Positions 35,599-45,875 are shown, counted from the stretch's first letter. The stretch is DNA of 64,000 bases from Ascidiaceihabitans donghaensis (GCF_900302465.1 NZ_OMOR01000001.1:2884729-2948728); one strand, 5' to 3'. Numbers and translations: made by a program. Notes: a model not told the origin generated them from the sequence alone.

Positions 35599-37377
35599 AT
35601 GAAACATCTTGCGATTGCTCTGGCGTTTGCACTGCTTCCAACAATCGGGATCGCATTTGAATTTCGCGTCACAACGAACGCGCTAACAGATGAGTTGCGC
35701 CAAAATTCACTTTTGACCCCGCTTGCAGAAGCAGAAGAAGGCGCCCCCGCCGCACAAGATGTCATCGCCGCAGCACAAGCCGACTATGCGCGTCTTGTGG
35801 CTGTGTTGTATGACCGCGGGTATTTCGCACCGACAGTTTCCATCCTTGTCGATGGACGCGAAGCGGCGACACTGTCGCCTGTGCAACCCCCGCGTCAGAT
35901 CGGCTCCGTTGAACTGCGCGTCACGACTGGGCGGCCGTTTGTTTTCGGCACTGCAAGAATCGCCCCATTGCCGCCAGGCACACAATTGCCGGAAGGTTTT
36001 GCAACCGGTCAAACCGCATCAACAGGCACCCTGCAATCTGCGGCCACTGAAGGCACGCAAGCTTGGCGAAATGCAGGACACGCCAAGGCAAATGTGCAAT
36101 CGCAATCTATCACAGCACATCATGATACCGGGCGGCTGGACGTGGATGTAACGCTCGCACCCGGCCCCCGCCTTCGGTTTGGCGATTTACAAGTCACTGG
36201 CAACGAACGCATGCGCACACAACGCATCCTCGACATTGCCGGCCTGCAAACAGGCACAGTGTACGATCCTGCTGAACTGGATCTGGTCGCCACCCGTCTG
36301 CGCCGCACTGGTGTGTTTTCGGTTGTCGCGCTTTCAGAGGCAGACACGATAACAGGCGGCGACCAGTTGGATATCCTCGCGCAATTCGCTGAAAACAAAC
36401 CGCGCAGATTTGGATTTGGAGCGGAGCTTTCAACCCAGGACGGGCTAAGCCTGAGTGCATTTTGGTTGCACCGTAACTTGTTTGGCGGCGCAGAGCGTTT
36501 GCGCATCGGGGCCGACATCTCGGGCATCGGGGGTGACACGGGCGGCGAGGATTTTGATCTGACCGTCGCGTTCCGACGTCCCGCGACGTTTAACGAAGAC
36601 ACAGATTTCTATGTCGATGGACAGCTGTCCAGTCTGGAAGAACCGAATTTTGCGCTGGACCGCTTTTCTCTTGAGGCCGGAATACACCGCTATGCGTCTG
36701 CACAACGCGAATACACATTGGGCATCGGTCTGGACATTGCGGATACCACAGACGCCTTTGGCCGCAGATCTTACAGCATTCTGACTTTGCCGCTTGGCGC
36801 CGAATTCGACTACCGCGACGACAGCTTGAACGCGACGGATGGGTACTATGCCAATGCAACCCTGACCCCATTTTTGAACCTGCAAGGCAGTGCGAATGGC
36901 TTACGTGGATCATTGGACGCCCGCACCTACCACAGTTTCGGCAATGCCAAACGCGTCACCTTTGCGTTGCGTGGGCAGCTTGGGTTTTTGGTTGGTCCAT
37001 CATTGTCCGAAGCGCCAACAGATTTTCTGTTCTACTCGGGCGGTGGCGGCACGGTACGCGGGCATGATTTTCAATCGCTTGGTGTCGATATTGGCGGCGG
37101 GAATACGGTTGGCGGACGTTCGTTTTTGGGGCTGTCTGGCGAAATCCGGGTTAAAACCGGTGACAAACTAAGCATCGTGGGGTTTTACGATGCGGGCTAT
37201 ATAGGATCCGAAGAATTCCCTGACGCGTCTTCCGGGGATTGGCAAACCGGCGCAGGCTTTGGCATTCGCTACGACACCGGCATAGGCCCGGTGCGATTGG
37301 ACGTCGGTGTCCCTGTCAGTGGTCCTGACACATCTGGTGGGGCTGCGCTCTATATCGGGATCGGACAATCGTTTTGA
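35599..37377 (+). CDS. tamA: Outer-membrane assembly protein TamA (BamA/Omp85 superfamily)
   Basis: A 592-residue Omp85-type protein. The signal peptide MKHLAIALAFALLPTIGIA is followed by a periplasmic region with POTRA-like modules (residues about 20-260), visible in RQIGSVELRVTTGRPFVFG and RLRFGDLQVTGNERMRTQRILDIAGLQTG. The C-terminal half is a beta barrel (bacterial surface antigen domain) with the VRGHDFQSLG box and a terminal strand ending YIGIGQSF with C-terminal Phe. It works with TamB, encoded next with a four-base overlap, to insert outer-membrane proteins or move phospholipids. About 190 noncoding bases separate it from the puc terminator; no site was recognised in them. Confidence 0.95.
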   Translation: MKHLAIALAFALLPTIGIAFEFRVTTNALTDELRQNSLLTPLAEAEEGAPAAQDVIAAAQADYARLVAVLYDRGYFAPTVSILVDGREAATLSPVQPPRQIGSVELRVTTGRPFVFGTARIAPLPPGTQLPEGFATGQTASTGTLQSAATEGTQAWRNAGHAKANVQSQSITAHHDTGRLDVDVTLAPGPRLRFGDLQVTGNERMRTQRILDIAGLQTGTVYDPAELDLVATRLRRTGVFSVVALSEADTITGGDQLDILAQFAENKPRRFGFGAELSTQDGLSLSAFWLHRNLFGGAERLRIGADISGIGGDTGGEDFDLTVAFRRPATFNEDTDFYVDGQLSSLEEPNFALDRFSLEAGIHRYASAQREYTLGIGLDIADTTDAFGRRSYSILTLPLGAEFDYRDDSLNATDGYYANATLTPFLNLQGSANGLRGSLDARTYHSFGNAKRVTFALRGQLGFLVGPSLSEAPTDFLFYSGGGGTVRGHDFQSLGVDIGGGNTVGGRSFLGLSGEIRVKTGDKLSIVGFYDAGYIGSEEFPDASSGDWQTGAGFGIRYDTGIGPVRLDVGVPVSGPDTSGGAALYIGIGQSF

Positions 37378-40300
37378 TGGGACGTTGCATGCACGTCATA
37401 CCGGCCATTTGGGCTATTGCCGTTTGGGCAATCCTGCTCGGTATTCCGGCCGTCGGGCAAGATACCGGCGCCACTGACGCAGAAACGTCACAGGAAGATC
37501 GCGGGTTTATCGTTGGCCTGCTTGAAGATGCCCTTGGGGGCGAAGGCCGCCGTGTCCGCGTGGACGGGTTCGCAGGTGCGCTCAGCAGTGTGGCAACCAT
37601 TGAACAGATTACCTTCGCGGATGATGATGGTGTTTGGTTGGCCCTTGATGACATTCAATTGGAATGGACACGGTCCGCGTTGCTGCGCGGGCGCATCGAA
37701 ATCCAGCAACTCAGCGCCAAGACCCTAGAACTCACCCGCTTGCCCGCGTCTCAGGACACCGACGATATGCCAGCCGCAGAAGCTGGCGGGTTCGCCTTAC
37801 CTGATTTGCCCGTTTCTGTCGAAATTGATCTGTTAAAGCTGGACCGGATCACTTTGGGGCCTTCCATTCTGGGTGAGAAAGCAGAATTGACCATGGAGGC
37901 CACAGCGCAGTTGTCCGGTGGTTCGGGCAACGTCACGCTAAACGCGGTGCGCATTGACGGGCAAGACGGCCAGTTTGTAATTGACGCCAGTTACGCAGCG
38001 GCCAGCCAAACCGCAGCCATCGATTTGGACCTAAGTGAAGCCAAGGATGGCATCGTAGCCCGCCTGTTAAACATCCCTGACCGCCCTGAATTGCGGCTAC
38101 AAATCGCCGGTGAAGGGAAACTGGACGATCTGGTAACGGATATTTCGTTGGAAACGGGCGGTGCCGAACGGCTTGCAGGACAGATCACGTTGCAAGGTGA
38201 CACAGAAACAGGCCGTGACTTTGCATTGGACGTTCAAGGTGATTTGACCCCTCTTTTGCCCGAAACCTACCGCGGCTTTTTTGGCAACAACACCACAGTG
38301 CAAGCCATTGGAAACCAAAACCAAAGCGGTGCGCTGACCCTGTCTGATCTAGACCTGCGATCAGGGGTTTTGGCCTTGCAGGGGAAAATCGCCCTGGACG
38401 CAAGGTATTGGCCCACACAAATCGCTGTCATTGGGCAGATCGAACCCGTGGAAAACGGCCCAGTGGTTTTGCCCTTTGCAAATGGATCAACACGCATTGA
38501 TCATGCCAAACTGCAAATCGACTATGACGCGGCGCAAAGTTCCGACATCGATGCCCGGTTTGATCTCAGCAACCTTGTCACATCCGCAGCAACCCTACGT
38601 GAAACCCGGTTGCAAGTTAACGGAGCTTTGGAAACCAGCGCATCTGCACAAAAGAACTTGCAAGCCGATGTTACCTTTTCCACACGCGGTGCTGTCTTTG
38701 CTGACGCCGCAATGCAAGACGCCGTCAGCGATCAAATCTCTGGCGCTTTCGGGATCAGCTATCAGTCAAACGGCGCCTTGCGACTGGACCAGATAGACAT
38801 CGCGGGATCGCAGTATCAGCTGACCGGAACAGTCGTCACCGCAGGTCTGTCAGATGCATTTGAAACCGAATTGGCCCTGTTTCTGGACGCCCAAAACCTT
38901 TCACGTTTTTCAAAGCTGGCAGGATTGGAAATGGCAGGTCAAGCCGAGGCAGCAATCGCCGGGACGTTGGATCTGGGCGGATCATTCGATCTGACATTGG
39001 ACGGCAAAACCACTGACCTTGAAACGGGCGTGGAACAAGCTGACAATGCCTTGGCCGGTGTCACCCGCATGTCCATAGACGTGATACGCGACTCATCTGG
39101 CACGCGGCTTCCCCGTTTCGAGCTTCGCAATGATGCCTTTCAGTCCAGCGGTTCTGCGGTTTTGAAAACAAATGCCTCTACGGCTGACGTCACACTGCGC
39201 ATTGCCGACAGTTCGACAATTGATGCACGCCTGAAAGGCTCGATTGCCTTGTCCGGCCAAGCCGTTCAAGACACACAGGGTTGGCGCATCGACACGACCC
39301 TAATCGGTCCGTTTGACGCCGAAACCACCCTGAAGGGTCGTGCCACGGGGACTGCCCCTGCTTTAGACTTCAAACTGTATTTGCCACAGGTCCAACGCGT
39401 CGCCAGTCAATTCCGCGGTGCTGCGACAGTGTCTGGCACGGCAAAACGCACAGCCGACGTCTGGGATATTGATACGAAGTTAACGGCCCCCTATGGCATT
39501 TCTGGCGACGTGGCTGGCACTGTGACAGGGCCCAGCCCAAAGGTCAGCTACAGCCTGAGCATTCCGAATGTGGCTGCCGTTGGCGCGTTGATCAACGGCC
39601 CCCTTAACGTGGACGGGACCGCCGCACAGCAGGATGCGGCCTGGCAAATTGAAACCGCATTGCGTGGGTTGAGTGGGCTGCGCGCAGATGTATCTGGCCG
39701 TGTTGGCACAGGCGGCAACATGAACCTCACAGCCAAGGGATTGGCCCCTCTGGCCTTGGCAAATCCCTTTTTGGCTCCTCGCAACGTACAGGGATTGGCA
39801 AACTTTGATCTTGCGATGCAAGGTCCTGCCGCACTGACATCTTTGTCGGGCCGCTTGTCCACGACAGGGGCGCAACTGTCTGTTCCCACACAAAATATAT
39901 CCCTGACAGATATCCAGTCACAAATCGCCTTCAATCGGGGGCGTGCACAGATCGACGTGTCGGCGGATGTATCGTCGGGGGGGCGCCTGACAGTGCGCGG
40001 ACCGCTTACCTTGACGGGCAACCTTCCCGCCGATCTGGCCATATCACTGGATGCCGTACAGCTGACCGATCCCTCGTTGTACGATACAACGGTCAACGGT
40101 GCCCTCAATTTACGCGGCCCGCTGACGGGGGGAGGTGTCATTTCGGGTCGCATCGACGTAGGTGAGACAAACATTCAAGTGCCCACGTCTGCTGGCAACG
40201 GTTTTGCCATCGTTCCGCAGATATCACATCGCAGTCCTTCACAGGCGGTGCGTCGCACCATCCAACGGGCCGGGCTGAACAAAACAGACGGCACCGACGG

Positions 40301-41018
40301 CCCAAAGGGAAACGACCCCACAGCTTTGGGACTGAATATTCAGGTAAATGCGCTGTCGCGGGTGTTCGTACGCGGCCGCGGATTGAATGCGGAACTGGGC
40401 GGCGCGTTAAACTTAAGTGGACGCACAGATCAGGTTATCTCGTCAGGTCGGTTTAACCTTATTCGCGGACGTTTGGACATATTGGGCAAACGGTTTGCAC
40501 TGGACGAAGGCAGCATAGCACTGCAGGGCAGTCTGGATCCCATACTGCGGTTCGTCGCCACCACGCGCACAACACTTGGCACGGCAAGCATCATCATCGA
40601 AGGGCCTGCATCGCAACCAGAGGTGTCATTTACTTCGACACCGGCGGCCCCCGAAGACGAAGTGCTGGCGCAGATTTTTTTCAACGGCAGCGCTGGCAAC
40701 CTGTCTGCATTTCAAGCTTTGCAATTGGCGCAAGCCGTCGGAACCTTGGCAGGTAAAGGCGGAGAAGGGCTAATTTCCAAATTCCGGCGCGGCTTTGGTC
40801 TGGATGATCTGGACGTGACGACCAACGCACAAGGCGAAACCGGATTACGGCTTGGGAAGTACATCAGTGACAACATCTACACAGACGTCACCATCGGAAA
40901 CACCAACACTGCAGGTGTTTCTGTCAATATCGACTTGTCAAAATCCGTAACAGCGCGAGGGCAAATCAAGTCCAACGGTGACAGTTCAGTCGGTGTCTTC
41001 TTTGAAAAGGACTACTAG
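37374..41018 (+). CDS. tamB: Translocation and assembly module protein TamB (DUF490)
   Basis: A 1214-residue inner-membrane-anchored AsmA/TamB-type protein. It has an N-terminal anchor (VIPAIWAIAVWAILLGIPAVG) and long periplasmic beta-rich repeats over residues 60-1000. The conserved TamB (DUF490) domain is at the C-terminus, including GLNIQVNALSRVFVRGRGLNAELGG, GRFNLIRGRLDILGKRFALDEGSI and SQPEVSFTSTPAAPEDEVLAQIFF. The end reads RGQIKSNGDSSVGVFFEKDY, the TamA-interacting strand. It is translated with overlap (TGATGG) from tamA. The length is slightly below the E. coli homologue (about 1260). Confidence 0.95.
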   Translation: MMGRCMHVIPAIWAIAVWAILLGIPAVGQDTGATDAETSQEDRGFIVGLLEDALGGEGRRVRVDGFAGALSSVATIEQITFADDDGVWLALDDIQLEWTRSALLRGRIEIQQLSAKTLELTRLPASQDTDDMPAAEAGGFALPDLPVSVEIDLLKLDRITLGPSILGEKAELTMEATAQLSGGSGNVTLNAVRIDGQDGQFVIDASYAAASQTAAIDLDLSEAKDGIVARLLNIPDRPELRLQIAGEGKLDDLVTDISLETGGAERLAGQITLQGDTETGRDFALDVQGDLTPLLPETYRGFFGNNTTVQAIGNQNQSGALTLSDLDLRSGVLALQGKIALDARYWPTQIAVIGQIEPVENGPVVLPFANGSTRIDHAKLQIDYDAAQSSDIDARFDLSNLVTSAATLRETRLQVNGALETSASAQKNLQADVTFSTRGAVFADAAMQDAVSDQISGAFGISYQSNGALRLDQIDIAGSQYQLTGTVVTAGLSDAFETELALFLDAQNLSRFSKLAGLEMAGQAEAAIAGTLDLGGSFDLTLDGKTTDLETGVEQADNALAGVTRMSIDVIRDSSGTRLPRFELRNDAFQSSGSAVLKTNASTADVTLRIADSSTIDARLKGSIALSGQAVQDTQGWRIDTTLIGPFDAETTLKGRATGTAPALDFKLYLPQVQRVASQFRGAATVSGTAKRTADVWDIDTKLTAPYGISGDVAGTVTGPSPKVSYSLSIPNVAAVGALINGPLNVDGTAAQQDAAWQIETALRGLSGLRADVSGRVGTGGNMNLTAKGLAPLALANPFLAPRNVQGLANFDLAMQGPAALTSLSGRLSTTGAQLSVPTQNISLTDIQSQIAFNRGRAQIDVSADVSSGGRLTVRGPLTLTGNLPADLAISLDAVQLTDPSLYDTTVNGALNLRGPLTGGGVISGRIDVGETNIQVPTSAGNGFAIVPQISHRSPSQAVRRTIQRAGLNKTDGTDGPKGNDPTALGLNIQVNALSRVFVRGRGLNAELGGALNLSGRTDQVISSGRFNLIRGRLDILGKRFALDEGSIALQGSLDPILRFVATTRTTLGTASIIIEGPASQPEVSFTSTPAAPEDEVLAQIFFNGSAGNLSAFQALQLAQAVGTLAGKGGEGLISKFRRGFGLDDLDVTTNAQGETGLRLGKYISDNIYTDVTIGNTNTAGVSVNIDLSKSVTARGQIKSNGDSSVGVFFEKDY

Positions 41019-41086
41019 GCGGATCACCGTCTTTTCAGAACAACCAAAACAGTCACAAGCGTCAGGTCCAGAAAAATGGTGCGCCC

Positions 41087-41136
41087 GTTCGAACAAAGTT
41101 CGAACTCGAATAGGGAATCGGCCGTGCCGTTCGAAC
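41087..41136. repeat. Three GTTCGAAC palindromic octamers
   Basis: GTTCGAAC occurs at 41087-41094, 41098-41105 and 41129-41136, in the short gap between tamB and tRNA-Leu. The first two also create GTTC-N7-GTTC, the alphaproteobacterial LexA box pattern, but no promoter is placed to use it. Confidence 0.6.
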
Positions 41137-41145
41137 TTGTGAGAA

Positions 41146-41231
41146 TGGTGCGGGTGGGGGGACTCGAACCCCCACGGGCATTCGCCCAACAGATTTTAAG
41201 TCTGGTGTGTCTACCATTCCACCACACCCGC
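41146..41231 (-). tRNA. tRNA-Leu (anticodon UAA), CCA encoded
   Basis: The minus strand begins GCGGGTGTGGTGGAATGGTA, has the anticodon arm CAGACTTAAAATCTG with anticodon TAA and a long variable arm (TGGGCGAATGCCCG), typical of class II tRNA-Leu. It continues with a T arm containing GGTTCGAGTCC and an acceptor pairing with CACCCGC followed by A and an encoded CCA. Total 86 bases. Confidence 0.97.
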
Positions 41232-41279
41232 AACATGTGCAGGTTTAGGCAAAGCGCAAGGCGCACTCAAGTCCCGATA

Positions 41280-41834
41280 TCAGATGTCTTCGCCTTTTGG
41301 CCCCAAGGGTGCACCTTTGGCCACCAAAGCACGCTCTGACAGCCAAGGATTATTCTTTAACGCCGCCAGCATCTGCGTGCGGGCTTCTGGAATACGCCCA
41401 AGCTGCATCAAAGTCAGCGCCCGCCCCGATTGGGCCGCGACGTGGTTGGGGTTGATCGCCAAAGCAAGGTCCAAATCCTTGAGCGCACCCGCAAATGCGC
41501 CTTGCAGAAACTGGACATAAGCCCGTTGATTGAACCCTTCAGCATAGGTCGGGCAATAGGTCGCCAAGGTGTCGAACTCTTTGAAAGCGCCTACAAAATC
41601 ATAGACATCGCGCTGGCGCATGCCGCGATCAAGCACTTCTTGGGCTTGCTCATTCGGCGCACGCAACCACACCTGCCACATGGAAGATGACACTTCGCGC
41701 CCTGCGGCCTCATCTGGTGCGGCACGCGCCTTTGCGATCAAACCGTTCAATTCTGCCGAATGATCCGCAGGATCAGGGCAATCTTGCGCCCATACCGGGC
41801 CCGCCATCAGTGCTAAAGCAAATAAAATACGCAT
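41280..41834 (-). CDS. Exported tetratricopeptide-repeat protein
   Basis: A 184-residue protein with a Sec signal (MRILFALALMAGPVWAQ). It then has about three TPR units: VYDFVGAFKEFDTLATYCPTYAEGFNQRAYVQFLQGAFAGALKDLDLALAINPNHVAAQSGRALTLMQLGRIPEARTQMLAALKNNPWL. The repeats carry the usual small residue, Gly/Tyr/Ala, Pro pattern. ATG 41834 gives a clean signal; the longer TTG-start reading adds nine residues. It probably supports periplasmic protein contacts. It stands alone between the tRNA and the Lrp regulator. Confidence 0.85.
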   Translation of the reverse strand: MRILFALALMAGPVWAQDCPDPADHSAELNGLIAKARAAPDEAAGREVSSSMWQVWLRAPNEQAQEVLDRGMRQRDVYDFVGAFKEFDTLATYCPTYAEGFNQRAYVQFLQGAFAGALKDLDLALAINPNHVAAQSGRALTLMQLGRIPEARTQMLAALKNNPWLSERALVAKGAPLGPKGEDI

Positions 41835-41864
41835 GGCCCAAGGGTGGCTCAGCGCAAACAAAAA

Positions 41865-42341
41865 TCAAGACACATCCGCGAGAACAGTTTCCTTGACCGC
41901 TTCCATCGCCACAAATGTCGATGTGGATGCCACGTGGGGCAACGATGAAATCGTGTCGCCCAAAAAGGCGCGATAGCTTGCCATATCGCGCGTGCGGATT
42001 TTCAACAAATAGTCAAAATTGCTTGCAATCATATGGGCTTGTTCAATTTCGGGGACCTTAGCGACAGCCGCGTTGAAGGCCCGCAATGCGGCCTCTTTGG
42101 TGTCGGTCAATTTGACTTCGACAAACGCCACATGGTCCAACCCCAATTTTATCGGATCCAACATCGCACGATATCCTAAAATCATGCCAGAGCTTTCCAG
42201 ACGCCGCAGTCGTGCTTGGGTGGGTGATTTCGACAAACCAATGCGCCCGGCCAAGTCCGTAACGCTGATGCGCCCGTCTTCTGCCAGAACTTCAAGAATC
42301 GATGCATCAAACCGATCCAACCCGGATTGCTCAAAAATCAT
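41865..42341 (-). CDS. putR: Lrp/AsnC-family regulator of proline utilisation (PutR-like)
   Basis: A 158-residue Lrp-type regulator: N-terminal helix-turn-helix (LDRFDASILEVLAEDGRISVTDLAGRIGLSKSPTQARLRRLESSGMI) and C-terminal RAM ligand domain (FVEVKLTDTKEAALRAFNAAV...YLLKIRTRDMASYRAFL). It is divergent from putA with 107 bases between. In alphaproteobacteria this arrangement encodes a proline-responsive activator of putA; that role is inferred from position. Confidence 0.85.
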   Translation of the reverse strand: MIFEQSGLDRFDASILEVLAEDGRISVTDLAGRIGLSKSPTQARLRRLESSGMILGYRAMLDPIKLGLDHVAFVEVKLTDTKEAALRAFNAAVAKVPEIEQAHMIASNFDYLLKIRTRDMASYRAFLGDTISSLPHVASTSTFVAMEAVKETVLADVS

Positions 42342-42448
42342 GCCTCACCCCTTCAAAATGATAATTTGGCCTGATCATATGCAAAATCTAAGTCTTTATG
42401 TCTACAATTAATGCGATACAGTGGATCAAACGAACAGGAGACCTCGTG

Positions 42449-45400
42449 ATGAACACTGCATTGCTGAACGCCATTGACGCAAAAACCTATGCTGATCCTG
42501 ATGCAATCATTACGGAGCTGGTCGCATTGGCCAACCTAAGTTCATTGGACCGCACACAGATCACAGATAAGGCAGCGGCGTTGGTCACGCGTATTCGAAC
42601 AGGGTCAGAACCCGGCTTGATGGAGGTGTTTCTGGCCGAATATGGCCTGTCCACCGACGAAGGGATCGCCCTGATGTGCCTGGCCGAAGCCTTGTTGCGT
42701 GTGCCGGATGCCGACACCATAGACGCGCTCATCGAAGATAAGATCGCGCCATCCGATTGGGGCAAACACCTTGGTCAATCCGCCTCGCCCTTGGTGAATG
42801 CGTCCACATGGGCTTTGATGTTGACCGGACGTGTACTGGACGACGATGCCCCCGGCCCTGCCCGCCATTTGCAAGCGGCATTGAAGCGCGTGGGTGAACC
42901 TGTCATTCGCGCGGCCGTTTCGCGGGCGATGAAAGAAATGGGACGCCAGTTTGTGCTGGGCGAAGACATCAACGCCGCCATGAAACGGGCCGCGGGCATG
43001 GAGAAAAAGGGCTTCACCTATTCTTACGACATGCTGGGCGAAGCGGCGCGCACCGAAAGCGACGCCCGTCGATATCACCTGAGCTACAGCCGCGCGATTT
43101 CCGCGATTGCCACCGCCTGCACCCACAAGGACGTGCGCGAGAACCCCGGCATTTCGGTCAAACTGTCCGCGCTCTATCCACGTTATGAACTGGCAAAACA
43201 CGCCGACGTTCTGCGTGATCTGACCCCGCGCTTGCGGTCTTTGGCACTGCTTGCCAAGTCTGCGGGCATGGGCCTAAACGTGGACGCCGAAGAAGCAAAC
43301 CGTTTGGCCTTGTCGCTAGATGTAATCGAAAATGTACTGTCTGAACCGGCCCTTGCGGGATGGGACGGCTTTGGCGTGGTGGTTCAAGCCTACGGTCCAC
43401 GCGCCGGCACAGTCATCGACACGCTCTATGACATGGCCACAAAGCTGGACCGCAAAATCATGGTCCGTTTGGTCAAGGGGGCCTATTGGGACACCGAGGT
43501 CAAATTGGCCCAGACCCTTGGCATGGATGCCTTTCCGGTTTTCACGCAAAAAGCACAAACTGATGTCAGCTACATTGCCAACGCCCGCCGCCTGTTGGGC
43601 ATGACCGATCGCATCTATCCGCAATTTGCGACCCACAACGCCCATACCGTCAGCGCCATTTTGCATATGGCAGACGATGTCCCTTACGAATTCCAACGCC
43701 TGCACGGCATGGGCGAAGCCATGCACCTGATGGTGATGCAAGACAACAAAACCCGGTGCCGCATCTATGCGCCTGTTGGTGCACACCGCGATTTGCTGGC
43801 CTATCTGGTGCGGCGCCTGTTGGAAAACGGTGCCAATTCCAGCTTTGTAAACCAGATCGTGGATGAAGATGTCGCCCCGGAAATCGTGGCCGCCGATCCG
43901 TTTGAGGCCCTGAACACTGCCGTACCCGACATCGCAACAGGCACGGAACTTTACCTGCCCGAACGCCCAAATTCCATGGGCTTTGATTTGGGGCACGCCC
44001 CCACACTGGACCGCATCAACGCTGCCCGCGCACCGTTTGCAACCCATCAGTGGCAGGCAAAACCGCAATTGGTCGCAACTGCCAACCCGGCACCTGAAAC
44101 CCCATGCCTTGCCCCTTCCGATCCAAGCGACACAGTCGGCCACGTCCAAAATGCGTCGCTGGCCGATGTGGAAACGGCTGTGCAACACGCGGCCCCTTGG
44201 AATGCACCCTTGGACACGCGCCGCCGCGTATTGAACGCCGCGGCCGATCTTTACGAACAGAACTACGGCGAACTTTTTGCCCTTTTGACCCGCGAAGCTG
44301 GAAAAACCCTACTGGATTGCGTGGCCGAATTGCGCGAGGCCGTTGACTTCTTGCGCTACTATGCAGCCCAAGCCACCGATGACACACCGGCTGGCACAGC
44401 GCTTTGCATTTCGCCGTGGAACTTTCCCTTGGCGATTTATACCGGCCAAATGGCTGCCGCATTGGCGCAAGGCAATGCAGTTTTGTCCAAGCCAGCCGCA
44501 CAAACCCCATTGATGGCCCATCGTGCTGCTGAGTTACTGCATGCCGCAGGTGTGCCCCCACACGCCTTGCAAGTTTTGCCCGGCGGCGCGGAGATTGGCG
44601 CAGCGCTGACCGCGCACCCCGACCTGAATGTGGTGGCCTTCACAGGATCAACCGCGACCGCCTTGAAAATTCGTCAAAGCCTTGCAGACAATGCCCCTGC
44701 CACCCCATTGATCGCTGAAACCGGCGGGCTGAACGCCATGATCGTGGACAGCACCGCGCTGCCGGAACAAGCCGTCGCCTCTATTGTCGAAAGCGCGTTT
44801 CAAAGCGCTGGACAGCGGTGTTCTGCGCTGCGCTGCCTATACGTTCAAGAAGACATTGCCCCCCATTTCACCGAAATGTTGATGGGGGCCATGGACAGTT
44901 TAAGCACAGGCAACCCTTGGGACTTGCAGACCGATCTTGGACCCGTGATTGACGCACAAGCGCGTGACAAAATCGCGTCTCATATCGCGGCCAGTGATGT
45001 TATTCATCAATTGCCAAGCCCGAACACAGGCACTTTCATCGCCCCGACACTGCTCCGTGTGGCAGGCATTGCTGACATGCAGGAAGAGATTTTCGGGCCT
45101 GTTTTGCATCTTGCGACATTCAAATCCCACGAACTGGACGCCATCATCGATGACATAAACGCCACCGGTTACGGGCTGACGTTCGGCTTGCACACACGTA
45201 TCGACGACCGCGTGCAGCACGTGTCGGACCGGATCAAAGCGGGCAACATCTATGTGAACCGCAATCAGATCGGGGCCATTGTCGGCAGTCAACCTTTTGG
45301 TGGCAACGGATTGTCTGGCACCGGACCGAAAGCGGGCGGGCCCGATTACTTGCTGCGCTTCCGCGCACCGGTCCCCGCCCATTCCGATGGCACATTCCAA

Positions 45401-45844
45401 AACAAACAGACGGAACTGCCCGCCGCGTCCGTTGTCGAAGCCCTGATCCATGAGGCCAGCCTGCCGGGTCCAACGGGCGAATCCAACCGTCTTAGCGCGT
45501 ATGACCGTGGGTCGGTTCTGTGCATGGGCCCCGGAGACGATGCCGCAGCGGCGCAAGCGCAGGCCATCACAGCCCTTGGCGGCACCGCTGTCAAAGCCAC
45601 AGGTCAGATCGCGCCACATCAGCTGACAGACGGCCCCGCCTACGCCGGTGTGATATGGTGGGGCGACGCCGACACGGCCCAAGCCATCGACAAGGCATTG
45701 GCCCAGCGCAGTGGCGCAATCGTGCCGTTGATTACGAATCAACCGGATGCAGGCCATGCACAATCGGAAACCCACATTTGCATCGACACCACCGCGTCGG
45801 GCGGCAACGCGGCATTGCTGGGAGAGGTCGGGCAAATCACTTGA
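42449..45844 (+). CDS. putA: Bifunctional proline dehydrogenase / delta-1-pyrroline-5-carboxylate dehydrogenase
   Basis: Converts proline to glutamate in two steps. The 1131-residue product has an N-terminal helical arm, the FAD-dependent PRODH barrel (YSYDMLGEAARTESDARRY, GISVKLSALYPRYE, VRLVKGAYWDTEVK, FATHNAHT, YEFQRLHGMG) and then an aldehyde dehydrogenase domain. The latter has SPWNFPLA, FTGSTATALK, the catalytic Glu in AETGGLNAM, Cys in GQRCSALR and EEIFGPV. No N-terminal ribbon-helix-helix DNA-binding domain is present, consistent with a separate Lrp-type regulator. A C-terminal extension of about 150 residues follows the dehydrogenase. ATG 42449 has AGGAGA upstream. Confidence 0.97.
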   Translation: MNTALLNAIDAKTYADPDAIITELVALANLSSLDRTQITDKAAALVTRIRTGSEPGLMEVFLAEYGLSTDEGIALMCLAEALLRVPDADTIDALIEDKIAPSDWGKHLGQSASPLVNASTWALMLTGRVLDDDAPGPARHLQAALKRVGEPVIRAAVSRAMKEMGRQFVLGEDINAAMKRAAGMEKKGFTYSYDMLGEAARTESDARRYHLSYSRAISAIATACTHKDVRENPGISVKLSALYPRYELAKHADVLRDLTPRLRSLALLAKSAGMGLNVDAEEANRLALSLDVIENVLSEPALAGWDGFGVVVQAYGPRAGTVIDTLYDMATKLDRKIMVRLVKGAYWDTEVKLAQTLGMDAFPVFTQKAQTDVSYIANARRLLGMTDRIYPQFATHNAHTVSAILHMADDVPYEFQRLHGMGEAMHLMVMQDNKTRCRIYAPVGAHRDLLAYLVRRLLENGANSSFVNQIVDEDVAPEIVAADPFEALNTAVPDIATGTELYLPERPNSMGFDLGHAPTLDRINAARAPFATHQWQAKPQLVATANPAPETPCLAPSDPSDTVGHVQNASLADVETAVQHAAPWNAPLDTRRRVLNAAADLYEQNYGELFALLTREAGKTLLDCVAELREAVDFLRYYAAQATDDTPAGTALCISPWNFPLAIYTGQMAAALAQGNAVLSKPAAQTPLMAHRAAELLHAAGVPPHALQVLPGGAEIGAALTAHPDLNVVAFTGSTATALKIRQSLADNAPATPLIAETGGLNAMIVDSTALPEQAVASIVESAFQSAGQRCSALRCLYVQEDIAPHFTEMLMGAMDSLSTGNPWDLQTDLGPVIDAQARDKIASHIAASDVIHQLPSPNTGTFIAPTLLRVAGIADMQEEIFGPVLHLATFKSHELDAIIDDINATGYGLTFGLHTRIDDRVQHVSDRIKAGNIYVNRNQIGAIVGSQPFGGNGLSGTGPKAGGPDYLLRFRAPVPAHSDGTFQNKQTELPAASVVEALIHEASLPGPTGESNRLSAYDRGSVLCMGPGDDAAAAQAQAITALGGTAVKATGQIAPHQLTDGPAYAGVIWWGDADTAQAIDKALAQRSGAIVPLITNQPDAGHAQSETHICIDTTASGGNAALLGEVGQIT

Positions 45845-45875
45845 CCTTTCGCGGCCAAAACCGCAGCGTCTGCCC

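Noticed and set aside
41087-41101. GTTC-N7-GTTC match to the alphaproteobacterial LexA (SOS) box
   Set aside because: It lies downstream of both tamB and tRNA-Leu and is not in a promoter position for any gene; it is explained by the repeated GTTCGAAC octamers.
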